Source: Trichoplusia ni (taxonomy: Eukaryota; Arthropoda; Insecta; Lepidoptera; Noctuidae). Taken from it: 64,000 nt of DNA. The translations under genes and the position numbers were made by a program. Shown here one piece after another: positions 50,101-62,200 of this stretch. Within the stretch, counting starts at the first letter, position 1; each line of letters opens with the position of its first letter. The notes beneath the pieces are model-generated. The model searched no databases, was not told where the DNA came from, and was given only the letters and a program-made list of their open reading frames with translations. The stretch is taken from NCBI RefSeq assembly GCF_003590095.1, contig NC_039498.1:4588001-4652000 (forward strand), given 5' to 3'.

Positions 50101-50979
50101 CAACGTCGCAATTTGTACCGCCATTTATATAAACAATAATGCATTATATTTAATCAGTTTTATTGTAAACAATCATGTTATTGCAACTGTAGCGTTAAAA
50201 ATATCACTAATGCGTTTATTTATGGATTAATAGATGTTAAGACCTTATCGTGCTGCTGTTGGATAATTTGTTCAAGGAATAGAATAAACGAAATATCGCT
50301 CGCGGTTTCTTTATTCAAGAGGTGGCGTTTGTTTAATATGTGATAAGTCCCCGCTGTCCTGAGCTGTGTTCATGGGGAATACCGGATTACTCAGTTTTAA
50401 CTAGTCAGTGAGTTGCGGGTATCAGATTAGCAGACAGTCTGGTACGGACTGGTGATCGACTGAATCTGAAAGATTGAAAAACTTAACGAAAATGAATGAA
50501 TAAGCAAAATTGTAGCGACTCTGTAGGCCTAATTAGTCTTCATACAAATTGTTTTTAATTGAGTCCAACAATAACATTGCCCCTACATTGAAGGAACTAT
50601 AATGATATAGATTCAATACTCATGCATATCAATAACAAAGAAAACGTTTATTATAAACAGCGGTAAACAATATTAGTGTTGCATTAATCAGCTCGCATTC
50701 AAGATCCGTCGGAAGTTACGGAGATACTCGGCAATTGTCTAGACTGGAAGCAGACTGATGCAGACTCCACCGATGACTCCTATTACAGGGCAATAAGGTC
50801 GCTTCTCGCACGATCCCAGTCGATAGTGCCAAGTTTACGACAGCTAGATTAGTGGTATTAGGATTGTTTATCTCGAAACTTGTAGTTCGTAAGCCACCCA
50901 TCGAATAGTTCGTTAAATCTGCTAAGATCTTATCAGAGTGTTTCCCTACGAATGTGTCGTAATAAAAAGTGTTTTATAA
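47125..50979 (+). other. bab intron, fifth part
   Basis: AT-rich with no gene. A strong acceptor-like site at about 47622 (ATGTTTCTTGCAG) has no matching exon. TGGACCCC/GGGGTCCA near 49232-49258 is a short GC inverted repeat. Confidence 0.4.
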
Positions 50980-51068
50980 AACGTTGTTTGTTTCAGGTAC
51001 GTAAAATTGTGTATTTTAATGCCGACAATAATTTTCGGACTTCAATATGAACGTGAGACGAGGTAAGT
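50980..51068 (+). other. bab: Candidate recursive-splicing (ratchet) site with 66-base cryptic exon
   Basis: ACGTTGTTTGTTTCAG ends at 50996 and is a good acceptor. It is immediately followed by GTACGT (50997-51002), a donor, giving the zero-length exon layout of ratchet points. A second, stronger donor ACGAG|GTAAGT follows at 51063-51068, defining a 66-base cryptic exon (50997-51062). In the phase inherited from the BTB exon this exon would add 17 codons (VRKIVYFNADNNFRTSI) and then TGA, so inclusion would truncate Bab after the BTB region. Recursive splicing with such short downstream exons is known from long Drosophila introns. Confidence 0.5.
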
Positions 51069-53710
51069 CATACAGTACAGGCGATAGCAAAAGTGTTTAT
51101 AAAAAAAGACCTCCTGTTCAAACTTAAAAGTAGCTTTTAATACTTAAATTAAATTTATTAGTCATTGTTTTTATATAATGAAATAATATTTTTCACACAA
51201 TTTGCAGACATTTCGTTTTCAAGGCCTTTACGTCAGTTCCAGACGATTTATGGCTTAACCTCCGTGACTAACAATATTTATTATTTAGTAAATTAAAATA
51301 ACAATCTGTTTATTTAAATATATGAAACAAGAGAATGCTGCATCAATTATTTATTTTGCTCCCCGGAAAGCTGATTTCGCACGAACACTTTAGCCACCGC
51401 ATGTACGTATTTGCTTAATTATTCTATTATACATTGTACCGTATTACAGAATATATTAAGTTGTACAAAAACATTTTAATCCCCATTTTATTATGCATAT
51501 ATGTATATGTATACAGCGCTCTGCTTGTAATAAACTTGTATCTATTGTTTGATCAAAATTACATACAAAGTGGTACCGCACTGTGAAATAGAGATGACAT
51601 TTTTATAGTAACTATGTTGGACGGCATCGGTGTTGTTTATGTGGGAAAATTAAAAAATAAACACATTTAACTAGGAAACACTGTCGTGTGCCGTATTCAC
51701 ATTAGTGATGATTTAATTTGATACACGGTATTTGTTTTAGGTCGTTATTGTTGCAATTAACGTAGGGTGTAAGCAAGGTAGAGGACAAAAGTACAATCTT
51801 TTATTGACCGATAGTTAATAGTTACATAGGTTATTTTTATAAAATTTTAATAAACAAAAAGTATTTTTTCGAAATATTTGTTTTGGCTCTTTTTAAATTT
51901 TAATTGGACTTTAGTTGCGCGGTTCCAAAACGTCTTCCTCACGGAGAGGAACCAGCAAGAAACTCCAAATAGATTCTTTTCATACAACCAAACATGGTAT
52001 GCATTGAATAGAGTAATTTTTATAAAATGTAACAGCTGTAAACACAAAGCCTATGGTTTGTGGTCTCCCGGCATCGCTGGCGGCTAATCTGCAGCTTATG
52101 TGGGTTTCCATGCTGACCTCATACGTGTTGCCCCGGTACCACTCGTTCTTAATATCCTAGAGGGCTCATCTGACACTCTGGAAGCGCCACATAGTCACAT
52201 AGTCATCATACACATAGTCTCATTCTCTTGGTTTTTACTGTCGTCAAAACATCTGTTTCAGTAGTTAGATATTTTGTTAATTGATAGAATAGTCTTGAGT
52301 AAAACCATTATTTATACACTTTTAAAATAAATGTCAAAATGTAAGCGTAGCAGCTGTGAGGATAATTTGAATACTCGTGATTAGAGGTTCGATTCTGAGC
52401 TTGTAAATATGTCGCTTTTTTTCAATTGTAATATTTCCTTTAGAATTAATTGTCAGTGGTGTCTTTACTCAAAATATTGGACATATAAAGTGACTCAATT
52501 AACATTGCAAATGGAAAAGTTTTGCCCGTTTGTGGGAAATTCACTATTACCATCATAGTTCGCCAGAAGGTAGAGTCACAAACATAAGTTTTTCAGATTA
52601 ACAAAAGCTTATATTAACCTCAAAACTTCAATAAAATTAGTCTCCTCCACCTCCATAATAATAGTTTTACAAGCACTATTTTTTATGAACATAGAAACAT
52701 CAATGTTTTTTTATTAATTAACATAAACATATAATTAGTGCTCAGATTGTTTCTATATGAAAATGAGCGATGGGACCGCGATAACTCTATTGTTTAGTCA
52801 ACACTTAAACGCTAGTGTAACGTTAAACTTATTTTTAACTGCCGTCTATATATTACTCACATTTTACGCTTTCCGTTTATTACACCGTACATTAATTATA
52901 ACAGTTAAATGAGCGTAGTATGTATCATAAAAATGTACATCGCTCCCATTTTTTTAGTTTCGATATATTTAAAGTTGGTCTGTCCGTTTGATTGCTGATG
53001 ATTTTTTTTAAATTCACCCTTTTTAATATTTTCTCGGTGTATTGTCGTAAGAATTATACTTATGGCAATAAATTACCCCGCGGCCCCACAAATAAACAAG
53101 TGTTGAATGCACCTCTCGACTCTACATTTTTATGAATTTTAATAATAATTACTCTTGTATATTATGGGAAACGCCAGTCAACGTTAACACGTCTCACTAT
53201 CTACACAACATATACCTTGATTAATTTCCTTAATAATTCGAAACACAATTATTTTTTATAAAATTGCAGTGTTTGCGAACGTCAGTCACTTAGTACCTCG
53301 CCGAGGGCAATTAACTTAATAGTCGATAGTACAGAAAAGGACAAGAATTGTCGGTGCTTCAGTTTATTATTGGCCTTTAATTTATTGTAGAATGAATAAG
53401 TGCTTCTACTTACCGCCTTAGGTCAAATACACGGTAATGTTAGGGGCTAGAAGACTGTTCTTTTAGTTATTTCGCGGAGTCTTTATATGTTAAAGTCCAT
53501 CTGTCGACACATGTCCGACAAAGATTTTCCTGTGAGTCTGAAAGTGAGACACAATTAAAATCTCGAGATACTCAAGTTCGGTGTGTCTTGATATATGATA
53601 TACCACCTCAGGTGCCGGTTATTGCAACTCCTGTAAGCCAGGATCTACTATGAAAACAAACGATACCACCAAAAACACTAAAGTGTCTCCTTCCAAATCT
53701 TCTCAGGCGC
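51069..53710 (+). other. bab intron, sixth part
   Basis: AT-rich with no gene. A GC-richer piece at 52060-52150 and short CACATAGTC repeats near 52190-52215 are unexplained. Confidence 0.4.
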
Positions 53711-54058
53711 TCATGAACGTGAGTAAAGTAGAATATAAGTTTCCATTCCACCATCAGCTCTATCAATAAAATCTTTGCATCTATCTACTTTTTCGATTTT
53801 CCACAAATCGTTTTCCAAAACCATTTGGTCTATTGCATTTGTCTGCATTATTTCCAATCCAAAAATTTGTTGCGGACAATACAAAACACTCATCAAGTCC
53901 AGTATTTCCTTACGAAAATGTTCGGCGTGAAACAAAACTAGATCAGTGTAGGACCGAAAGAGCTAGATAGTCTGGCCCGAGTTGGGTTGAAACAATTTTC
54001 TGATCATAAGTTCTTCATCTGCCAACATTAGAAAGTATGGCAGAGGAACATTACACAT
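53711..54058 (-). pseudogene. Decayed coding fragment, unknown family
   Basis: Read on the minus strand from an ATG at 54058, the frame stays open for about 115 codons except for one in-frame TAG at codon 32. The first part reads MCNVPLPYFLMLADEELMIR. The later part includes FRKEILDLMSVLYCPQQIFG, then ends at 53711. The residue mix is protein-like despite AT-rich DNA. The (A/G)DEE/AF-like stretch followed by a basic-Pro-Gly segment is faintly like PIF/Harbinger transposases, but this is weak. It could instead be a retrocopy of a host gene. It lies antisense in the bab intron. Confidence 0.35.
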
Positions 54059-54173
54059 AATGATAAAATAGCAACATATTATAATGAAATAATATTATAA
54101 AGAAACCCAGTGAACGGGTGGATACGCGAGACGAACAGTCATTAAAATAATTGTTATGTAGTTGTAATTCGAC

Positions 54174-54418
54174 ATTAGGGTTGCCAAGATTGTTATAATC
54201 TTTGCATTTTGGCTTGGAAGACGAACATAATTTACAAATGAATATAAAATCATATATATTTCTTTATTATGTTTTATAATATAATTCATTGTTAAAATAC
54301 GTATTTTTGTAAAATAAAATTGTTTTGCCTTTCTTTTTTTATAAAAATATAAGGAGCACGTGTCCGCTATTGTTACGTGCACTTATGATTTTATTATTTC
54401 AATCGTGCCAACCCTAAT
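54174..54418. mobile_element. MITE-like element with 19-bp terminal inverted repeats
   Basis: The left end ATTAGGGTTGCCAAGATTG (54174-54192) and the complement of the right end at 54400-54418 (ATTAGGGTTGGCACGATTG) match at 17 of 19 positions. The interior, about 245 bp in all, is AT-rich with no coding capacity. I could not identify a target-site duplication, so superfamily and exact ends are uncertain. Confidence 0.5.
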
Positions 54419-55380
54419 CCCACAGATGTTAGATTGTAACATGTGTTTCTATAAAATATGGGTTAAGTACTTTTAGACAGTGAATATTTTTTTATTTTAT
54501 CTATGAAGAAACAAAACCTAAATCAATAGACTGTCTCATAAACAAAAAAGTTTTTTTAATTAAATACAATATTTTGACAGTCCTATTATTTTTTATTACA
54601 CGGTTCTGGTCACTGTCGGTATTGATTGAGCAATTTATTTTAAGTTAGTTGTTATTAACATTAAATTATCGTTTAAAATATTTTCGTATTTTTCTTCTTC
54701 TTGAATATGAAAAACAAGTCGCCAGTTGTTTATTTTTTGATAAATTCTTATATTCATTCTTTGTGCTTAGATCGAAAAAGTGCGACTTCAATCATAAGTA
54801 AATAAATGTGGCGCCACAATCCCGCAACAGCTGCACCACAGTGGCGCCACTAACAAACATGCGAAGCGCGTCGCTCCTGTCCACGCCATGTAACTACTAG
54901 TTTCCGCTTCTACTTATTTTGTCCGTCTGTTTGCTTTCAATTATTGACTTTAATAAGACTTTGACAATTCACGGTAGGTAGAGCACACACGCGCACTATT
55001 TGTACATGTTTTATATAGATGTGTTTTGGACTTGGAAGCTCGAACTATTTACTCTAGTAAACTTTGTGTTTTGTAACTAAATCAATAGTTTCACCTCATA
55101 GTTTTTGAGCTTTGACAATGTAAACAGTATTAAATTATTGTATTGAGATCTTTAGTACAGTAGCGAACACAGCATTTACTATCTCACAAGTGCAATCTTG
55201 CGCCGTTTACTTGTACCGGTGCGCGGTGTATTGACACGGATTCTAATTACGTTAGCTACACGATTATTACATTACATACAATTTATTACATTAGGAGGCC
55301 AGTGTATTGAATAGTGATGGGATCAATCCTCTGCCGACATTATTTTGTTTCAAACAATAATAATTATCTTGTTTTGGGCG
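54419..55380 (+). other. bab intron, seventh part
   Basis: AT-rich with no gene. A short GC-richer segment at 54810-54890 contains GTGGCGCCAC twice (about 54808 and 54841). Confidence 0.4.
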
Positions 55381-55510
55381 GGCTGTATCTCATGAACTGT
55401 GATAGCTAAACTGTTGAAGTTTTTCTTTTGGAGCTATAACAACGGCTATAGGTTAAAGCCTATACCGCTTATAAGTCTTTATTTCTTTATTCTGCGGAAC
55501 CCTCATTATC
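55381..55510 (+). mobile_element. 3' fragment of the 'GGGTTCCG' lepidopteran repeat
   Basis: ATCTCATGAACTGTGATAGC, then TAAACTGTTGAAGTTTT, GAGCTATAACAACGG and finally CTGCGGAACCCTCATT. This order matches the 3' half of a very common lepidopteran repeat that ends in CGGAACCCTC. The 5' half of the same family is at 20674-20750. Confidence 0.6.
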
Positions 55511-58264
55511 ACCGTACTACCTTGCACTTGTCCTAATTAATTGTACCAAACTAAAAGAAATAATGTAAAAAAAATCTTTCGACCCACTTTTGAAGCTAAA
55601 AATAAGATAAACCGAAGTCTTTTAACAAATAATTTTAATATTCTTCTAGCGATTAGTCGGTTCAGCGCATCCCTAAGCACAAGATTTAGTCATTGTATTC
55701 GTCAGTGCCATACATCATGCGACATTGTTTTGGCACGGAGCACTAACCTTGCTTTCACATTAAAATGTTCTTAAACAAATGGTGAATTAAATAAAACTAT
55801 TTTAACATAGGCATCAAGGATTCCGAATTTCAATAAACATTTCTTATAAATTCCAAGGAACAAAAAAAGATGAATGTTTTGTCTACGGATGATTTAGTCT
55901 GCTCTTTGTTTGCACAGTTTGGGTTTGACTGGAGAGACGGGACAGGCGAGGTGCGGGCTCATACACCGCGGGACCTACCGCTTTCATATTATATTTAAAT
56001 TACTCCTATATTTACTTCTCAATTTTTATGACACAAAAATTTGTGATCAGACCACTTACATTAACCACTTACTCTTCTTTTCTATATCTCTCCAAATTAA
56101 ATCACAAAAGACGCAAGTTCAAAGGTGATACAAGTGTCAAGTCTCAACTCAAGTCCCATATCTGTCAGTATGATTGCTGAACATCTTTTCTCAGTACACA
56201 AACAAAAATAGTGTCTTCGAGGCATCAAATGTAATTGGTCGTGATACTCTACCGGTTCCGACACCGCAACACATTACCCACTTAGGAACTCAGTTTCCAG
56301 CTTTATTGTTCTCTAAGTGGTTATTTATCTGGCGCTAAACCAGTATGCTTAACTACGAGTGACCATTGACCAATGTGAAGGCGGCGTTCGGAACACCAAT
56401 TGTGCCTCGTTTAGTCGCTACTCATTATTTCTTTTATTTGACAAGAGTTAACGTAATTACGTCCGCAATTTCATTGTTCCTGCTTCCGAAAGACAAAATA
56501 ACATTTCCTTAAAAGCTTGTTTATTAATTGCTTCTGATGGACCGGTGCAGGGATGCATCACAACAAGTTCTTTTTGGTCTAGGGTCCCTAATTAAAAGGT
56601 ATTGCACAGTAGCTGTTAGGGGGACCATGTAATGAAATGATGGCACATTCTAGTTTTTTGCTCGTATCTGCGGCATCATAATTGAGTTATTAATTTTTGG
56701 CTCAATACGTGCATCGTCCCCTCTGCCAAGTGCAGTCACGGCGTGGTCTTCTTTGATCAGTTAATTACCAGGTGATGACTGAAGGGGTCAATTATTCAAA
56801 TAGCACGTGTAGCGCACCTATCGTCAGGGGTAACTGCTCAAAATTCGATGCCTAATTAAGATCGGTATGTCTTCCATGAGTGCAGTACATCGTCGACACG
56901 TGGCCATGAAAAAGGAATCGTTTCTGTGGAGAGATAAAGTTTAGAACACTTTATAAGCACACTCTGCCGGTAAGGGACGCGCGTTCCAGTGTTTGCAAAG
57001 TTTTGGCAAGACACCAACGTACACAAACACCACATCAATATTTGAGTCAATCATTTGATGCGGCCACTTCATTCGTTGTAAAACACGAGCCTTGAGTAAA
57101 ACATTACTTTGCATTATTCGAAAACTTAAAAAAGGGTATAAACCCTAACTCATAAATTATTACTGGCTTCCAAATATCGGAGTCGGTCGGTGTTTATCTT
57201 TTTTGTACCGGACGCATCGAACCTGCGCTATAGTATTTAAATGTATAGTCAAACAAAGGGAGAACAGAGCCCTCGGTGTGAAAGGGCCCTGCGGTATCTA
57301 CTACTATGTATTGTGCCTAATTGAAACATTGTTAAGTGCGCCCACTACTGCTTGATACTTGAAAAGAGTGGATAGGTATTTTTGTAATATATAGAGCTGT
57401 CGATTTAAACATTTTAAATTGTCTAGATGAAAAAAATACATAAATATTTTTTATTTAACTAACATAAACTATAAAATTAAGCAGCGTTTACGCCGTCACT
57501 AAGATGTGACGTGTATCCACAGAGAACATTATGGATCTGCGGTATTCTAGCTTTTAACGCGAAATCACATCAAAGCGGTTTTATTTATATAAACTTTTAT
57601 TGGGCAACATAAATCTTTTCCTTTGTTATTTGCAAATAATAAAATCTGTTTTTTAGGTATAATATTAAAAGTAATGTATTAGCAGTGGTTTTATAGTTTT
57701 TCCAAGATTTACAACGTTTGACTGTTCACTTAGGTCGAATGTACGCCGTTGAATTAATGTAACGGCAATTATAAGAAGTATAAACAACTTGTTATACAAA
57801 TAATGTTATGTCCTATTCTTACGAAGTTATTTATGACAACAAATATGATGACTTGCCGTCTTGTTTACTTTGCAAACTGATAATATCTAAATAAAAAAGA
57901 AATGATCTGAATTAACGGGCAACGCTGCTGCGCCATACCTCTTGTTGTCGTTTTGAGACTTTGACAATTAATTTTCACGAGCATCGTTTTACAGTATTGT
58001 GTGGGGACGTGCCACCCTTCCGCAGCTTGATAATATTACAAAAAAAGCAATCGAAAAACCAACAAACCGGTAGGCTATGCTACTCTGCTCAACAATTACG
58101 CGCCATCGCATCGCCGGCTTAGGACGTATTGACGGATATATGAGACCCCATACGTAATCGATATGGTTTTTAGATTTTAACCTTACTTGAATTATCTGTG
58201 CAATTACTTTGATGTTTTTGATGAATAATCATCAAATTCAGAGTACAGGACCAAGTGCACTACG
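55511..58264 (+). other. bab intron, eighth part
   Basis: AT-rich to the edge of the assembly gap, no gene. A GC-richer stretch at 55920-55985 and one at 56860-57010 carry no recognisable exon. Confidence 0.4.
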
Positions 58265-59264
58265 NNNNNNNNNNNNNNNNNNNNNNNNNNNNNNNNNNNN
58301 NNNNNNNNNNNNNNNNNNNNNNNNNNNNNNNNNNNNNNNNNNNNNNNNNNNNNNNNNNNNNNNNNNNNNNNNNNNNNNNNNNNNNNNNNNNNNNNNNNNN
58401 NNNNNNNNNNNNNNNNNNNNNNNNNNNNNNNNNNNNNNNNNNNNNNNNNNNNNNNNNNNNNNNNNNNNNNNNNNNNNNNNNNNNNNNNNNNNNNNNNNNN
58501 NNNNNNNNNNNNNNNNNNNNNNNNNNNNNNNNNNNNNNNNNNNNNNNNNNNNNNNNNNNNNNNNNNNNNNNNNNNNNNNNNNNNNNNNNNNNNNNNNNNN
58601 NNNNNNNNNNNNNNNNNNNNNNNNNNNNNNNNNNNNNNNNNNNNNNNNNNNNNNNNNNNNNNNNNNNNNNNNNNNNNNNNNNNNNNNNNNNNNNNNNNNN
58701 NNNNNNNNNNNNNNNNNNNNNNNNNNNNNNNNNNNNNNNNNNNNNNNNNNNNNNNNNNNNNNNNNNNNNNNNNNNNNNNNNNNNNNNNNNNNNNNNNNNN
58801 NNNNNNNNNNNNNNNNNNNNNNNNNNNNNNNNNNNNNNNNNNNNNNNNNNNNNNNNNNNNNNNNNNNNNNNNNNNNNNNNNNNNNNNNNNNNNNNNNNNN
58901 NNNNNNNNNNNNNNNNNNNNNNNNNNNNNNNNNNNNNNNNNNNNNNNNNNNNNNNNNNNNNNNNNNNNNNNNNNNNNNNNNNNNNNNNNNNNNNNNNNNN
59001 NNNNNNNNNNNNNNNNNNNNNNNNNNNNNNNNNNNNNNNNNNNNNNNNNNNNNNNNNNNNNNNNNNNNNNNNNNNNNNNNNNNNNNNNNNNNNNNNNNNN
59101 NNNNNNNNNNNNNNNNNNNNNNNNNNNNNNNNNNNNNNNNNNNNNNNNNNNNNNNNNNNNNNNNNNNNNNNNNNNNNNNNNNNNNNNNNNNNNNNNNNNN
59201 NNNNNNNNNNNNNNNNNNNNNNNNNNNNNNNNNNNNNNNNNNNNNNNNNNNNNNNNNNNNNNNN
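58265..59264. other. Assembly gap, exactly 1000 N
   Basis: A run of exactly 1000 unknown bases, a size commonly used as a placeholder for a scaffold join. The true distance, and any exon in it, is unknown. Confidence 0.99.
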
Positions 59265-62200
59265 AGCTTCCTCCATAACTTTACTTTTTTAAGAATTGTG
59301 TCTGTAGGTCATACTAGAAAGTAACGTAAAAGGTACCAAGCGTTCCGCGGCAAGTTAATTCTTTTATTTCTATAGACATTGTACATTTTTATTGTTTTCT
59401 CACTGCACGGACGTGCGAAAAAATAGATCGCGCTGATTGCGCACACAAATATTCATACAAAACGTTTTTATCTCATCACAATTACACAAAAAGAACACCG
59501 ACAGTCGTACATGTTTGTACAAAGCGGGCCCCAATAAGTGTTCCGTCTAATAAAAAATAAGTCGCTGCGACCAAATTAAATCAGATCGTCAATCACTTTA
59601 ATGTATTTTATTCGAAATATTGATCCCGTTGAACTTTTTACTTAATTATTTGTCTTTGCTTCGTCTACTGTTGTTATTCTGTCAATGTATTAAATTGCAG
59701 TCTTAGCGATCCTAAAATAGCTGGTTTTGTTTTGTTTGTTGAGTTTTAGCGTATTCGAAGAAACGTCTGTACTTGTCTGTATAGTAATGTTACATGTAAT
59801 AGTATATTGTTTCGTTGTTGTTGAGGAACAATCAAGTCATAAAGCTATCTAGAACTGAACTCAAAACGTCTCAAATTAGTCATACCGTTGTGGTTGTACC
59901 ACCAACTGATCGTCGGATTAAAACACTGGTTTTTTCACATCATTATCTGCAAACATTTTCGTGTGCGTACATTTTTTGCTCGCATTTCATTGAAATATTG
60001 TTTTCGTTTGCACGCCTCGACTATAAAATATTTTCTCTATTATCTACATTCTAATCAGTATATTCAATGCACCGATCCAGTTGCGAACTTTTTTCGTCAT
60101 AATAAAATTGCAACAATGCACACACAGTTTTTTTGCTCAGCAGTGTATCTCTTTGTGTTGCTAAATAAAATAATTTAATATTGTTGCCATGAGAACTGTT
60201 GGTAATGAGATCTTTTTAAATATTTTGCGCCCAGTTTTTAGGTTTAAACCGCGTTAGGAACGAAAGCTTTGTCAAACAAATTGTGTTTGAATACAGATTT
60301 AAACGAACACGTATAGGTATAATTAATACTTTACGTTTTAAACTTATGCACTAATCGTAATCTTTATTTATTTGGGACTTTATGTAACTTTGTTTATACA
60401 GTGCTGCGGACGTTTTTACTTCCGCAGAGCCTTTGATGTCCTGGTACCTCGTATGACTGACGTGCGAAAATTTCTCTCATTAATATAATAGCATTACTTT
60501 AACTTTCATATCATATGAAATGTCAGTCAGTAAGTACGTTTTGCAACACAATAAACCGTGTGCATAGCCGTGAACAATCATATTTATAAGTTTGTTTTTT
60601 ATCAATGCAAACATGCGAAGAATACTGCTGTAGTCTCAGCTGTTATAGCGTGAGCCGCGTTTTTTTTTAATTTAATTAATCTAATATCATCTAATTATGT
60701 TAATAGATATAATGAAAATGCATCTCTCTACGCGACTCACAAACGCAATTCTGTAATAAACATACATCAATCTACTGTCTTATTGTTCATTTGGAAACTT
60801 ACTTTTTACGCGATAAAGCTAAGATTTTAATGCAACACTAGCGCTGAATATGAGATTAGAAATGATTTTTTTATTCATAATTTAACAAAACTGAAAATAA
60901 ATTACATTGAAACACGTTTTTTTTTGTCTCGCAGTGTATGAGATCGTGTGCACTCGCTTGCAAAGAAACTGGATACATTAAATTATGTATTGCACCTCGA
61001 TGTATGCAATCAAATAAATTGCTACGCAGCGTATTTGAAATTTATTTTCTTAGAATACAAAATATTTTAACGGTTATTACAACCTATTACCGACGCGCTG
61101 TTATTATATGCACATATTTATAATTTTATTAAATGAGAAAAACCTTAATTTGTGTTCATACAACTGTGGTTATTAGATTTCGTGTTGTTAAGGGGCCGTG
61201 TATATTCAAGTAATGTTACCGAGTCATTTGAAATGTCAATATCTTGCCTTTCGAACAAAATCTGAAATGAAATATTTAAAATAATCTCGTATCAATTAAT
61301 AAACACAACTATAAAATAGAATACATGAAAGTAACGCTTTGCTCTAACAATAGGGCATTAAAGTATTCTAAAGAGATAACAGCTCCCCCTTAATATATTA
61401 CATGGAATTCCGTAATTAACTTACAATCAGTATAATTATGTATACTTGAAATAATTATTTAAATCTCATTTACATTGTATACTCGGGTTTTTTCTTATAG
61501 AAACTGGTGTAGGTACTGTCGCCGCTAGAGATACTTCGATAAATAATTATTTATATTAAAATTAAATAATTGTATTTTTAATTATAGAGTAGCTGCAATG
61601 ATACCTTCGGCATTGCTTTTTATTAGCTTTTTTATAATAATGTTATTTGAAATACATTATATATATTCATATCTATCGCTATCGTAGCAAAGTAGTGCAT
61701 AAAATGCAATCGAGCTTTATAGTTTCCTTTCAATACAACTCGAAGCTACTGTCTTATAAAAACACCTCTTTCTTTCTCTTAAAGGTAACAGCAAATCCCA
61801 AGGTAAGGTACCAACAAACAACAAGAAAATAACATTTGTCTGATATATCGTAGTGTTATTATTTTAGAAATATAGTTTGGAACATGAGTGGCCAATAAAT
61901 ATAAGTTACGGACAATGTACACAATCGTCTGATTGTGATAAACAAGTTGTGTTTACCTTTTGTTATTGGATCGCTACTCCGCAAAATTCTACTCGATTCG
62001 TAGGTAACTAACTTGGCTAACAACCTCCTTGCCACACAAACTATTTAAAAGGTTTTTTTAAAACCTTTGTACTGAATTACATGTGGTTATTCTGTCTCCT
62101 GTAGGCTAGAACAGTTGCCGTGGCTTCACTAGTAATGGCGACTGTACAACATATACATACAAACAACAATGGATAATTAATATCGTTACACAAAAGTTAC

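Noticed and set aside
52360..52410. Further SINE head with AGGTTCGATTCTGAG
   Set aside because: Only a B-box-like string is visible, with no A box or body. Too weak to annotate.
57190..57235. Minus-strand B-box-like GCAGGTTCGATGCG
   Set aside because: An isolated short match without a SINE body.
58209..59324. Very long open frames on both strands
   Set aside because: They consist of the 1000-base N gap and are artefacts.
60905..61126. Alternative terminal bab exon after the acceptor at 60934
   Set aside because: The acceptor is strong and the frame is open for 63 codons, but the translation has no Bab content, and cryptic acceptors of this quality are common in AT-rich introns.
44580..61930. 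Doublesex-type ACAATGT motifs, including GACAATGTACACAAT at about 44580 and 61913
   Set aside because: The heptamer is expected about eight times by chance in this AT-rich window, and I see no tight cluster like the Drosophila bab dimorphic element.
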